Of a DNA stretch of 64,000 nt, positions 45,297 to 55,400 are shown one piece after another (position 1 is the stretch's first letter; every line of letters starts with the position of its first letter). Below the pieces are notes generated by a model. That model did no database searches. It was not told the DNA's origin and saw only the letters and a list, made by a program, of their open reading frames with translations. The stretch lies in the NCBI GenBank assembly GCA_024742815.1, contig JANSXX010000017.1, positions 15,633 to 79,632 of the forward strand, read 5' to 3'. A program made the translations under genes and the position numbers. Source of the stretch: HXMU1420-13 sp024742815. GTDB taxonomy: Bacteria > Bacteroidota > Rhodothermia > Balneolales > Balneolaceae.

Positions 45297-47684
45297 TTAT
45301 TTGATAAGCATCATTTTTCTAGACTGTACAAAGTTAGCAGCGCTAATTCTGTACACATACATACCTGATGCAAGACTAGAAGCATCGAACTTTTGTGTAT
45401 GACTGCCAGCAGTCATTTTTTGTCCATCAATCAACGTTGCTACTTTTTGGCCCAACATGTTGAACACCTCAAGAGTAACATCTGCAGTAGCTGGTAAGCT
45501 AAACTGAATGTTAGTGCTTGGGTTAAATGGATTTGGATAGTTCTGTTCTAGTGTAAACACCATTGGAGTGGAAGCTTCCAACTCATCGTTTACAGTGAAT
45601 ACTGCATCGGCTCCAACCAAAGCAACTACTTCCCACTCGGATGGAGTATTCCACCACTGACTGGTACTTTTGCTTGACCACGCGTACTGTGCATCACGAG
45701 CTGTTCCGTCATTGTCATTAACAGCAAGTTGGAAAGGTATGGTTGTTACGCCGGTTCCGGTAGGATAATCGAAGTTTTTCGCACCGGTATTTACTCCACT
45801 AAATTCCAGCGTACTTATAGCAGTTAATAAGCGATACATACCTGTTTGTGAACTGTCACCGATTGTGGCTGAGTTTTGAATCAACTGGTTAAAGTCACCG
45901 GTATCGCCATCCCATCCATGAATGTATGGATCAGCGCCAACCATAAAACCTGCACGTAACTGATAATCAGGTTCGTCGCCAGATTCAAAGGCATCATGTG
46001 TAGAGCCGGTTATGAATGATTCCGGTGCATAAGAACCGAAGCCACCTTCCCAACTGTCAAAATTCCAACCACCACCACCGTTAGCGGCGTTTGCGGCAGG
46101 TACAATTACGTCGTCCATAATTTCAGCATAGATTACAAACAAATCACTTCCTGAGATGTTTTCGAAGCCAACCCAAAATTTTGCAGAAATATCAGTGTCA
46201 GAATCGGCACCGGTACCTTCTGTAAGAATATTGTTTGTAGTGATTTCAAATGGCTTGTAACCATCCGGGAAGAATCCGGCAAGTGTAGCCGCTTCCGGCA
46301 CAACCCCCGTTTCTAGCGCTCCTGCAACAGCTTCAACCGCTTCTTCGCTTAATTCAACAATGTAATTTTCGCGAACGCTGGTTGCAGTATTAACCATAGA
46401 AGCAGTCATATCACTAGCAGAACCTTTTTCCGACTTAGCTACTACTCCATAGTGAGCATCAAAGTTCAGTACCAAATCGGGGTGTGGTGCTTGCGTTGTG
46501 TGAGTTAATGATAGTCCGTTTGCCGGATCAATGGTGCCTACATAGGTTCCCTGAGTAGTTTCAGTGAATGCACTATCAGCAAAGAATACATCGTATGAAG
46601 CCGCACCGTTATCTTCAACTGCTACCGTAACGATACCATCTGCGGTTGATAAGTTTACCACAGGCGCATCGGGCACTACATCAGTAATTCTTGTGAATAC
46701 AACGTTGTCGATGAAAACATCACCGGCATCATAATTCACCTCAAAACCAATTCTCATACTCGGCCAAGTTTCACTAACAGCAAACTCACGGGTATACGTT
46801 TTCATTTCAGTGTCAATAGTAAATAAACCATCGCTTGCGGGATCAAGGTATCTTGCCCATCCACCGCCAACTTCACCAATAAATACGTGAATGTCGTGTG
46901 TACCTTCGTCAGTTCTGGCATCGAATGAAATCGAGTAAGGACCTACATAAATGGAATCTAACTGCTCTTGGTTAAATGGCTGGTTTGCCTGAACGTCGTA
47001 CGAATTACCTTCGCCTGTCAATCCAATAAATTGTAGCTCGCCATCAACGATTGCACCACCTTCAAACCATGCAGAATCCGCAGAAAAATCACCATTTCGT
47101 ACAATATTATCCGAAACAGTGCGAAGCTTTACATTATCGATAAAAAACGAAGCATTGTCGGTTCCACCTTCGAAACCAACTTTCATTCCGGCATCGTCTA
47201 CTCCCCAAGTAGCATTAACGAATACTTTCTGGGTAAATGTTTGCATAGTGTTGGTTAGGGTAACACCGGTTGCATAATTTTCCCATCCACCACCGTTGTG
47301 GCCAAAAAATACGGCAATATCTTTTGATTCAGCATCTGTGCGGGCATCGAAACTTAGCTCGTATTCTTTACCCACTTCAATAGCTGCAATTTGATCTGCA
47401 GTTAAGATTTGGTTGAATTGAACGTGCCAAGAAGTTCCATCGGTACCGGAGATGCCGGTAATTGATGCAACACTATCTGTAACCCCAAATGTTGCCGTAG
47501 CTGCTCCACCATCCATTGAAGTTGAAAATGGTGCCCATGCTGATGAAAGTGTATCCGCAGAGAAATCTCCGTCAATGATAATATCTGTGCCATAAAACGC
47601 ATACTGCGCATTGGCTGACTCCATTGCAAATACTCCAACAAAAACAAAGAAAAGCACTCTTAATTGATTGTAGAAATGTTTCAT
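45297..47684 (-). CDS. T9SS-secreted protein with two tandem CBM4/9-like modules
   Basis: The 795-residue product has a signal peptide (FVFVGVFAMESANA). Two jelly-roll modules occupy about 30-185 and 190-330; both start with N/DGDFSADT/S-type motifs and have FDARTDxxxxDI plus FIDNVKL/FIDNVVF ends. These are CBM_4_9-like features. A following segment (about 340-700) has no named fold. A type A sorting domain covers the last 80 residues (EQNYPNPFNPSTNIQFSLP). No catalytic site is evident, so it is probably a surface glycan-binding protein, filling the role SusD or SusE would have. It is the first gene of the operon. Confidence 0.87.
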   Translation of the reverse strand: MKHFYNQLRVLFFVFVGVFAMESANAQYAFYGTDIIIDGDFSADTLSSAWAPFSTSMDGGAATATFGVTDSVASITGISGTDGTSWHVQFNQILTADQIAAIEVGKEYELSFDARTDAESKDIAVFFGHNGGGWENYATGVTLTNTMQTFTQKVFVNATWGVDDAGMKVGFEGGTDNASFFIDNVKLRTVSDNIVRNGDFSADSAWFEGGAIVDGELQFIGLTGEGNSYDVQANQPFNQEQLDSIYVGPYSISFDARTDEGTHDIHVFIGEVGGGWARYLDPASDGLFTIDTEMKTYTREFAVSETWPSMRIGFEVNYDAGDVFIDNVVFTRITDVVPDAPVVNLSTADGIVTVAVEDNGAASYDVFFADSAFTETTQGTYVGTIDPANGLSLTHTTQAPHPDLVLNFDAHYGVVAKSEKGSASDMTASMVNTATSVRENYIVELSEEAVEAVAGALETGVVPEAATLAGFFPDGYKPFEITTNNILTEGTGADSDTDISAKFWVGFENISGSDLFVIYAEIMDDVIVPAANAANGGGGWNFDSWEGGFGSYAPESFITGSTHDAFESGDEPDYQLRAGFMVGADPYIHGWDGDTGDFNQLIQNSATIGDSSQTGMYRLLTAISTLEFSGVNTGAKNFDYPTGTGVTTIPFQLAVNDNDGTARDAQYAWSSKSTSQWWNTPSEWEVVALVGADAVFTVNDELEASTPMVFTLEQNYPNPFNPSTNIQFSLPATADVTLEVFNMLGQKVATLIDGQKMTAGSHTQKFDASSLASGMYVYRISAANFVQSRKMMLIK

Positions 47685-47742
47685 ATGAGTGTGTTTTGTT
47701 AAAATTTCGTCTTGATAATGACGTATCGAATACTAAAAAATC

Positions 47743-47997
47743 GTTCCCAAATAAACAATTAAATTTGAGATTATTTCTCACTGTATTGGGAACATTTTGC
47801 CTATTCATTTACCATAGAAAAGCCCTTTTTCTTCATTTTTCCTTCATAAACTATGCTATAATGCTTTGAATTATAGATGCATCGGGAATTAATTTCATAT
47901 ATAGTAGAAATTTTCTCATTTTTCTATCTACGTGTTGTTTCCAAGCGTGAAAACGACATAGCGTTACTTACATTCAAAACGTGGGAATTTTTCTCAC
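47743..47997. promoter_or_regulatory. candidate LacI-type operator/promoter region (361-bp divergent spacer)
   Basis: The spacer 47685-48045 has no gene. It contains: inverted repeat GTTCCCAA (47743-47750) / TTGGGAAC (47786-47793); palindrome TGAGA-5-TCTCA at 47766-47780; AGAAATTTTCT at 47906-47916, continuing CTCA-like; and GTGGGAA-3-TTCTCAC at 47981-47997. A TATAAT at 47857-47862 could serve as the lacI -10. The recurring half TTTCTCA suggests repeated regulator sites. Confidence 0.5.
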
Positions 47998-48045
47998 ATT
48001 TTGTGCAATCATTTTCATATTATTGACGGGCAAAAAGAAAAGCAT

Positions 48046-49053
48046 ATGAACAAAGCCACTCTTCAAGATATATCCGACTATACAGGTTTATCGATATCGA
48101 CGGTATCAAGAATTCTTCGGGGTGAATCGGGATCGAACTCAGAAAACGTAGAAAAAACAATCAATGCTGCGATCAAGCTTAAGTACCCGTTTAACTTCAC
48201 TTACCTGAAAAATAAATATCAGTTTAGTTCTCAGACTCGAATCGCGTTGATTACCACACTGTTTCCAAGCGAATTTTACGCTTCGTTATTTGCGGGTATC
48301 TCGAATGCATCTGAGGCAACAAATTTTGATGTTTCTTTTCATCATATCAATCCGGATAAAACCGATGTGCTGGAATACATTAAAGTTTTAATGGCCAATG
48401 AGATTGAAGGGGTGATTCTATTTTTGCCAATGATGAGCGAACCTGAATATGAGCGGCTGCTGGAAAATCTTCCCTCTGATTTCATTTTAATTTCAGTTTT
48501 GCCCATTCAAAATCCTTCCGTCGATACCATTACGTTCGATTCTTATGGCGGCGGATATTTAGTAGCTCAACATTTTTATCAAAAGGGTTATTACGATGTA
48601 GGCATTGTTAACGGACCTTTCGAACGAACTGAATCGTTATTACGTAGAAACGGATTCCAAGACTATGTAGCCAGACATAAAGAAATGAAGTTAGATTGGT
48701 CGTTTGATGGACACTTTAATTTTATTGATGGAGCAAAAGCGTTTGACCATTACCTTCAAAGTAAACACAAACCAAGAGCCATATTTTTTGCTAACGATGT
48801 GATGTGCGTTAGTTTTCTATCGAAAGCAATTGAACACGGTATTTCAGTTCCTGATGAGCTTGCCGTTGTGGGCTTCGACGACCTTCCAATCTGCCAATAT
48901 GTACAACCTACTCTAACCTCAGTGCGCACCGATTATAGTGCATTGGGTAAAAAAGCATTGGAGGTATTAAACACCAAATTATTTGGCGAGAAACAACACG
49001 CCGGGGTTCAAAGCCTTATCCCGGTTACGCTCTCGAAGCGCAAATCCAGCTAA
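48046..49053 (+). CDS. LacI-family transcriptional regulator
   Basis: The 335-residue regulator starts at ATG 48046; a TTG start at 48001 would place 15 residues before the helix-turn-helix. The LacI HTH is TLQDISDYTGLSISTVSRIL (about 4-23), then a hinge helix. The periplasmic-binding-like sensor domain (about 58-335) has SSQTRIALITTLFPSEFYAS, EGVILFLPMM and AVVGFDDLPICQYVQPTLTS. It reads away from the TonB-receptor operon and meets the SGNH gene tail-to-tail with 3 bp between. It probably represses one or both units until a sugar appears. Confidence 0.94.
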   Translation: MNKATLQDISDYTGLSISTVSRILRGESGSNSENVEKTINAAIKLKYPFNFTYLKNKYQFSSQTRIALITTLFPSEFYASLFAGISNASEATNFDVSFHHINPDKTDVLEYIKVLMANEIEGVILFLPMMSEPEYERLLENLPSDFILISVLPIQNPSVDTITFDSYGGGYLVAQHFYQKGYYDVGIVNGPFERTESLLRRNGFQDYVARHKEMKLDWSFDGHFNFIDGAKAFDHYLQSKHKPRAIFFANDVMCVSFLSKAIEHGISVPDELAVVGFDDLPICQYVQPTLTSVRTDYSALGKKALEVLNTKLFGEKQHAGVQSLIPVTLSKRKSS

Positions 49054-49056
49054 CGC

Positions 49057-50844
49057 TTACTGATTCCGCTGCGATTCTAAATATCGTTGAAAATATTGCT
49101 GCCCAGCCAATGTATCGCCGGTAACTAAATAGAAACGAGCATAATTGTACAACAGGCGTGTTGAATTTGGATTAAGTGCTTCACTTCTATCTAACCAATA
49201 CTTTGCATTTTCAGGTGCATTATTGATCAAATAGAGTGAGGAAATAACATCCATATACCGCGGATCTGTATTACCGTCGTTTACAACTTGCAATAACATA
49301 TTCAATAAATACTCATCATAACTTCTGTTGGTGATCGCAAATTCTGTAACGCGCTCAACCAAACTGATAGAATTTAATTGCCACTTTAATAACTCATAGT
49401 AATGGCGAACATACGCCAGTGAATCTTCATTGGCTCGACTGTAATTCACAGCTTCCGTTAACATTTCTGGCACAAATCGTTGCTCTCTCGCAGTTAATGC
49501 GCCTAGTGAATCCACATGTGATTTCTCTTGATATTGCCTGAAGATTGACTCAAAGTTTTCCAGCTCTTGCTCTTGAGTTATTCCTTTGGTGAATGGGTAT
49601 CCGGCTAACAATCGCTCAATAGCTACATTCGCGAAAGTTTTTTCAAAATCACTTATTGAATCAGGTCGACCAAAAGGATTATTGAACAGGCGAGATTGAA
49701 GTCGAGGTAGTTTTTTTATCTCTTCCAAAAATGCATCAGCCATTAAAAAATGCCCCTCGAATGTTGGATGCAAATGATCGATAAATAACGATTCGTCTTC
49801 GATACTACTTTCCGAAGAATTCCTGAGAGTCTGCTGAATATCTACCATTGTAACCATCTCATTCTCAGAAAATGCTCTTATCACTTCGTTTATGGCCTCC
49901 GGTGCGCGAAATCTAATTTCGTCCAATTCTTTGGCTTTAAGAAACAACTCTAAAGCTTTTGTGGTGTCGGTTTTTGCGAAAGAATTGATAGCCTGCTCAT
50001 AAGCTGTATTTGCAGCTTCTGCATCCGATAATGGCGCTTGATCTTTCAAATTTGAAGCCACTGTTCCGATAAATACCGGCACTTCATCTTTAGAAAAAGT
50101 ATCAATTACATCGCCAATATTTTTCTCGAATTGGGTAATCCCGTCATGGTATATATCGGAATCGAGGCTAATATCAGCATGTTTTACCACTCGAGCCATC
50201 ATGGTGCGCCGATCGTTACTTTCTTCACCGCCTTTCGAAAAAAGTGATTCCATTAACTGATACAGCCGCCAATTTTTTAGCCAAAGAATCAAACGCTTCA
50301 GCGCTACACTATTCGCCATATTGAATTGAGTTGATGCCGCGCCAAAAGAACCATAAAATTCGTTATGTCCGGCATAAATAATCACTGCATCCGGTTCATA
50401 TTCTTGTACACGTTTCGATAAGTCTTGGATTACATAACTATTTACAGCCGTCATAGCTAAGTTTATAACTTCCACATTTACGCCTTCTGTAGATAGTAAA
50501 AGCTGCTGTTCAATTTGATCAGCAAAACTGTAGTAAAAATTATAAGGAAAGCCGAGAGCAGAAGAGCCGCCAAACACAAACACACGAAAAGTATTGGGCG
50601 CCTTTTCTTTTCTGAATGCATTAGGAGCAACTTGGGGTACGAAGGAAGGAAAATACCGCTCAATGAATTTGGTATTAGAAACTAAATAGTTCGGATTACT
50701 TTCTACTTCGATGAATAGATTTTGGGAATCTTTGTTATAGCCAAATACTCGCAGTCCAAGCTCAATACCACCAAATAGTAGAAATGGAATGGAAAGAGTG
50801 ATCGCCCAGAGTAATAACGTTCGATTTTTTGATGAGCTAGACAT
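49057..50844 (-). CDS. SGNH/GDSL-like hydrolase with TPR-like C-terminal region
   Basis: The 595-residue product has one N-terminal membrane helix (TLLLWAITLSIPFLLFGGIE). The SGNH elements are FGGSSALG (Ser94), an AGHNEFYG block (about 158-165) and DHLHP (D356, H359). From about 440 the sequence is helical and TPR-like (ENAKYWLDRSEALNPNSTRL). The family includes carbohydrate esterases and acyltransferases. Start lies 5 bp after the GH30 stop, so it is cotranscribed and may deacetylate or otherwise trim the same glycan. Confidence 0.88.
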   Translation of the reverse strand: MSSSSKNRTLLLWAITLSIPFLLFGGIELGLRVFGYNKDSQNLFIEVESNPNYLVSNTKFIERYFPSFVPQVAPNAFRKEKAPNTFRVFVFGGSSALGFPYNFYYSFADQIEQQLLLSTEGVNVEVINLAMTAVNSYVIQDLSKRVQEYEPDAVIIYAGHNEFYGSFGAASTQFNMANSVALKRLILWLKNWRLYQLMESLFSKGGEESNDRRTMMARVVKHADISLDSDIYHDGITQFEKNIGDVIDTFSKDEVPVFIGTVASNLKDQAPLSDAEAANTAYEQAINSFAKTDTTKALELFLKAKELDEIRFRAPEAINEVIRAFSENEMVTMVDIQQTLRNSSESSIEDESLFIDHLHPTFEGHFLMADAFLEEIKKLPRLQSRLFNNPFGRPDSISDFEKTFANVAIERLLAGYPFTKGITQEQELENFESIFRQYQEKSHVDSLGALTAREQRFVPEMLTEAVNYSRANEDSLAYVRHYYELLKWQLNSISLVERVTEFAITNRSYDEYLLNMLLQVVNDGNTDPRYMDVISSLYLINNAPENAKYWLDRSEALNPNSTRLLYNYARFYLVTGDTLAGQQYFQRYLESQRNQ

Positions 50845-50849
50845 AAAGC

Positions 50850-52310
50850 TTAAAACACAACAGTAGCAACAGAATTTGCCGGCACTGATAGGTTATAGGT
50901 ATTTGAGTTGAGGCGGGTATTTATGGATTCTTCTTTGCTCGACTTGTTTAAAATTATCATCACAACTTGGTTTGATGGAGTTTTAAAGGCAACATTCGGT
51001 AGACCATCTAATTCAGTGCTATTAATTCTTACTGATCCATCGGGGATAAACTTTGAAGCATGGGCAATGGCATAATATCCTTGATTTCTAATTACTTCAT
51101 TGCCTTCAATAGTAACTGCCCCAAGACAAACCGTACAGCCTCCAAAAGGAGTGTAGGGTGTAAGATCAGGATTAGAAGTGAGATTCCATTGCAGCACATT
51201 CTTGCTCCAGTTTCTGCTGGCACCAATTATCAGATTTTCTACATGCCACATTAAATCACCGCCAAAATCTCCATTCACATTCACATACTGTTCAGTGAAA
51301 TATAAATTTTTGTCCGGATGTGCTTCTTTCACTTTCGATAACGCTTCAATATCTCCGGCGTACAAATGAAAAGCTGATCCATCTATGTACTTTCGTGCTT
51401 CAGGATCATTCAAAATTGATATGGGATAATCGGGTCGATCAGCATTATGATCCCAAATTATGATTTTTGACTCGATTCTAGCTGCTTCAAATTCTGGTCC
51501 CAGATGGTTTTTCACAAAATCCCTCATTTGATCGGCTTCCATGTATAAGCTGGGATTATTCCTATGATGATGCGGTTCATTTTGTATGGTAATAGCATCA
51601 ATAGTGACACCTTCGGCAGCCATCGCTTGTATGTATTTCACAAAATAATTTGCGTAAACATGCTCGTACTTTGGATTAAGTCCACCCCCAACTGTAGGTG
51701 GGAGCGTTGGGTCTCTCTCATTTTCAATCGGTATATCAAACGTTTTCATCCATGTTGGCGGGCTCCAAGGTGAAGCCAATATTTTGATGTCCGGATTTAT
51801 TTTCAAAATCTCCTTCAGGATAGGAATCAAAAACTCCCGATAGGGCGCAATATCGAACTGTGATAACTCTACATCCGTTTCTCCTTTCGGTAAGTCATTG
51901 TATGAATATGTTTCTCTATCAAGATCAGAGGAACCCATACTAATTCGCAGGTAATTGATCCTAATCGCGTTCTCAGCATTTCCAAATAGTTCTTGCAGCA
52001 GTTCCTTTCTTACAGGCTCATCCATCTCACTGAGATGCCACGCACTTCCGCCGGTTAAGGTGTACCCAAAACCATCCATCGTTTGGTAGGTTATACTTGA
52101 ATCAATTAAAATAGTATTGCTTGTGGATAGATTAGTCCCTTCAATTACAGCCCCAGTCATTTTTTCAAGTAAAAGTGATTTATCCGAAGAGGTGACAAAC
52201 ATTACAGGTTTCTCTGAATGATATCCTTGATTTTGGATTAAAATCAGTACAGAAAAGAGTACTACTCCAAAGCTAATTATCGATAAAACGGTGCTAAAAG
52301 TTAATTTCAT
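50850..52310 (-). CDS. GH30 glycoside hydrolase (glucosylceramidase-like)
   Basis: The 486-residue product has an N-terminal signal/anchor helix. The (beta/alpha)8 core starts TMDGFGYTLTGGSAWHLSEM. The acid/base is E245 in DAITIQNEPHHHR and the nucleophile is E340 in LYFTEQYVN; ILASPWSPPTWMKT is a further family block. A beta-sandwich tail follows. GH30 includes glucosylceramidase, beta-1,6-glucanase, beta-glucosidase and xylanase subfamilies; the sequence looks closest to the first group, but the substrate is not certain. It is the first gene of the pair with the SGNH gene, and TGAGAAAA at 52335-52342 upstream resembles the half-sites seen in the LacI spacer. Confidence 0.93.
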   Translation of the reverse strand: MKLTFSTVLSIISFGVVLFSVLILIQNQGYHSEKPVMFVTSSDKSLLLEKMTGAVIEGTNLSTSNTILIDSSITYQTMDGFGYTLTGGSAWHLSEMDEPVRKELLQELFGNAENAIRINYLRISMGSSDLDRETYSYNDLPKGETDVELSQFDIAPYREFLIPILKEILKINPDIKILASPWSPPTWMKTFDIPIENERDPTLPPTVGGGLNPKYEHVYANYFVKYIQAMAAEGVTIDAITIQNEPHHHRNNPSLYMEADQMRDFVKNHLGPEFEAARIESKIIIWDHNADRPDYPISILNDPEARKYIDGSAFHLYAGDIEALSKVKEAHPDKNLYFTEQYVNVNGDFGGDLMWHVENLIIGASRNWSKNVLQWNLTSNPDLTPYTPFGGCTVCLGAVTIEGNEVIRNQGYYAIAHASKFIPDGSVRINSTELDGLPNVAFKTPSNQVVMIILNKSSKEESINTRLNSNTYNLSVPANSVATVVF

Positions 52311-52433
52311 CCGATTAGGGCGTTGAAACTATTTTGAGAAAAGGAAGATGTTATTGAGGTCTGCACGAACTTATCCCTTCTTCCATTGTTTAACAACTCA
52401 ATTTAGTCGCTGAATTATAGGGTTTGATCAAAA

Positions 52434-52464
52434 CAAAAAAAGCCTCTCATTTCTGAGAGGCTTT
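52434..52464 (-). terminator. intrinsic terminator of the rpoBC operon
   Basis: On the minus strand AGCCTCTCA pairs with TGAGAGGCT across an AGAA-type loop, followed by a T-run of seven. Confidence 0.93.
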
Positions 52465-52491
52465 CCAATCAAAATAACTGCAAAGTGTTGC

Positions 52492-55400
52492 TTAGTTCAT
52501 ATCGCCTTCTGTAGCATCATCGCCACCTAACGCTTCAAATACTTGTGCAACTTCTGCTTCGCCTTGTTCCATGTCTTTCTTCGATCCAACAATAATGTCG
52601 TTGTAATCGCGAAGACCGGTACCAGCCGGCACTTTGTGGCCAACCACTACGTTTTCTTTTAGTCCACGTAGGAAGTCTTTTTTAGCTTCAATAGAAGCCT
52701 GAGTTAGTACTTTGGTTGTTTCCTGGAATGAAGCGGCGGATAACCAGCTTTCAGTAGAAAGAGCAGCTCGTGTAATACCTAGCAAGATCGGTTTCGAAAT
52801 TGCCGGTTCTGCTTCACGTGTTTGCAACTCTTCTTTATCGTCTTTGATTAACTGATTGTTGATGTCGCGAACTTCACGGCGATCTAAGATCGTACCTTTT
52901 TTAAGCTCACTTCCACCCGGATCAGTTACTACAAACTTACCGATTAACTCATCGTTTCTTGTATTCACTTCAAAACGATCCACTTTGTCGCCTTCCAGGA
53001 ACATAGTGTCGCCCGGATCGGTGATTTCAACTTTCTGCATCATCGTAGATACAATTACCTCGATGTGCTTATCGTTGATTTTCACACCCTGTAGGCGGTA
53101 AACCTCCTGAATCTCATTCACTAAGTACGATTGTACTGCGTATGGTCCAAGAATATTTAGTATGTCCTGCGCGGGAATGGTTCCATCAGATAATGGTTGA
53201 CCTGCCTTCACAAAGTCGTTTGCCTGAACAAGAATGTGCTTGCTTAAGGAAATCAGATATTTCTTTTCATCGGTACCGTCTTTCGACTTCACGATTACTT
53301 CCTGAGAACCACGCTTACGGCCACCCATTTCAACAATACCATCAATTTCTGATACTGCTGCCGGATCGCTTGGAGAACGAGCTTCAAACAATTCGGTTAC
53401 ACGAGGCAGACCTGCGGTAATATCTTTCGATTTAGAAGTAGCACGTGGGATTTTCGCAATAACCTGACCGGCACTTACTTTCTCACCGTCTTCAATCACG
53501 ATGTGAGTTTCAACCGGTAGTGTGCTTTCGCGGAGGATATCGCCTTCGCCACGCACAGCTAACGTTGGAACTAGCGAACGATCTTTAGAATCGATAATCA
53601 CTTTCTCACGGTGACCGGTTTGGGCATCGGTATCTTCGGTATAAGTCAATCCTTCGAGGATATCCTTGTAATGAACGGTACCATCGATTTCAGAGAAGAT
53701 TAATGCGTTATATGGATCCCACTTACACAATTGTGCGCCTTTTGGAACCATATCACCTTCTTCAACAATCATTTCTGAGCCGTAAGGCACATTATAACTG
53801 ATCAGAACTTTGCCTTCATCGTCAACAATCTTCAATTCACCGGCACGGCTTAGAACCACATTATGCTCCTCTTCGCCATCGTCGTAAGTAACAACTCGAA
53901 CATTTTCGAATTCTACTTTACCTTCGAATTTTGCCTTGTGCTGAGAATCAGCCTCTAAACGAGAAGCTGTACCACCAACGTGGAAAGTACGAAGAGTAAG
54001 CTGCGTACCCGGCTCACCGATAGATTGAGCTGCGATAACTCCTACCGCTTCTCCTTTTTCTACCACTGTACCACGTGCAAGATCACGTCCGTAACATTTC
54101 GCACATACTCCACGGCCGGTTTCACAGGTAAGTACTGAGCGAATTTCTACTTGTTCGATGGAAGTTTCTGCGATTTTCTTAGCCACTGATTCATCAATCA
54201 TTTGATTTGCTTCACAAATCAATTCATCTGAAATCGGATCATAAATATCGTGTAGCGAGAATCGGCCGATAATTCGGTCTTCCAAGCGCTCGATAATGTC
54301 TTCATTATCTTTTAGCGCTTCCATTTTGATACCACGAAGTGTACCACAATCGCTTTCGGTAATGATTACATCCTGAGACACATCCACCAATCGACGAGTT
54401 AAGTAACCCGCATCGGCAGTTTTAAGTGCGGTATCGGCAAGACCTTTACGCGCACCGTGAGTAGAGATGAAGTACTCAAGTACCGTTAATCCCTCTTTGA
54501 AAGAAGAAAGAATCGGGTTTTCGATAACCTCATTACCTTGCTGTAAACCAGACTTTTGAGGTTTCGCCATCAAACCACGCATACCACCAAGCTGACGGAT
54601 CTGCTCTTTCGAACCACGAGCACCTGAATCAGCCATCATAAATACCGGGTTAAACCCGTCACGGTCTTCGGCTAGTGCTTTAAATAGTGTTTCTGAAACT
54701 CGGTTTGTGGTGCTTGTCCACTTATCAATTACCTGATTGTAACGCTCATTATCGGTAATGAAACCCATTTCGTAACGGCTCTGAATGTCCATTACTTCAT
54801 CTTTGGCGCCATTAATTAGCTCAGCTTTTGCATCGGGAATAATGATATCATCTAAGCTGAATGACAAACCACCAAGGGTTGCATTCTCGTAACCTAGTTT
54901 CTTCATGTCATCAAGGAATGCAGCTGTTTTTGCTGTTCCGGTGGTGCCATGAATCTCACCAATAAGAATACGAAGCTCTTTTTTACCAAGAGTTTTGTTG
55001 ATGAAGCCCATTTCTTCAGGTACGATCTCGTTAAAGAGTACTCGACCTGTTGAAGTTTTTACAACTTCAGAAACGATTTCACCATCCGCATTTTTGGATT
55101 GTACACGAACGTTAATCTTAGCATGGATATCGATCATCTGCTGATCGAAAGCTACAATCACTTCTTCCGGGCTTGCAAAGGTTTTACCTTCACCTTTTTG
55201 TCCACCACGTGGCTTTGTGAGATAATACAAGCCCAAAATCATATCCTGTGACGGAACCGCAATCGGCCCACCGTTTGCAGGACTCATAATGTTGTGCGAA
55301 CCTAACATTAATACCGATGCTTCAAGTACAGCATCATGGCTTAATGGTAAGTGAACCGCCATCTGATCACCATCGAAATCGGCATTGAAAGCCGTACACG

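Noticed and set aside
36186..52310. A SusD-like gene in the receptor locus
   Set aside because: None of the open frames shows a SusD-type lipoprotein with TPR-like fold next to the receptor.
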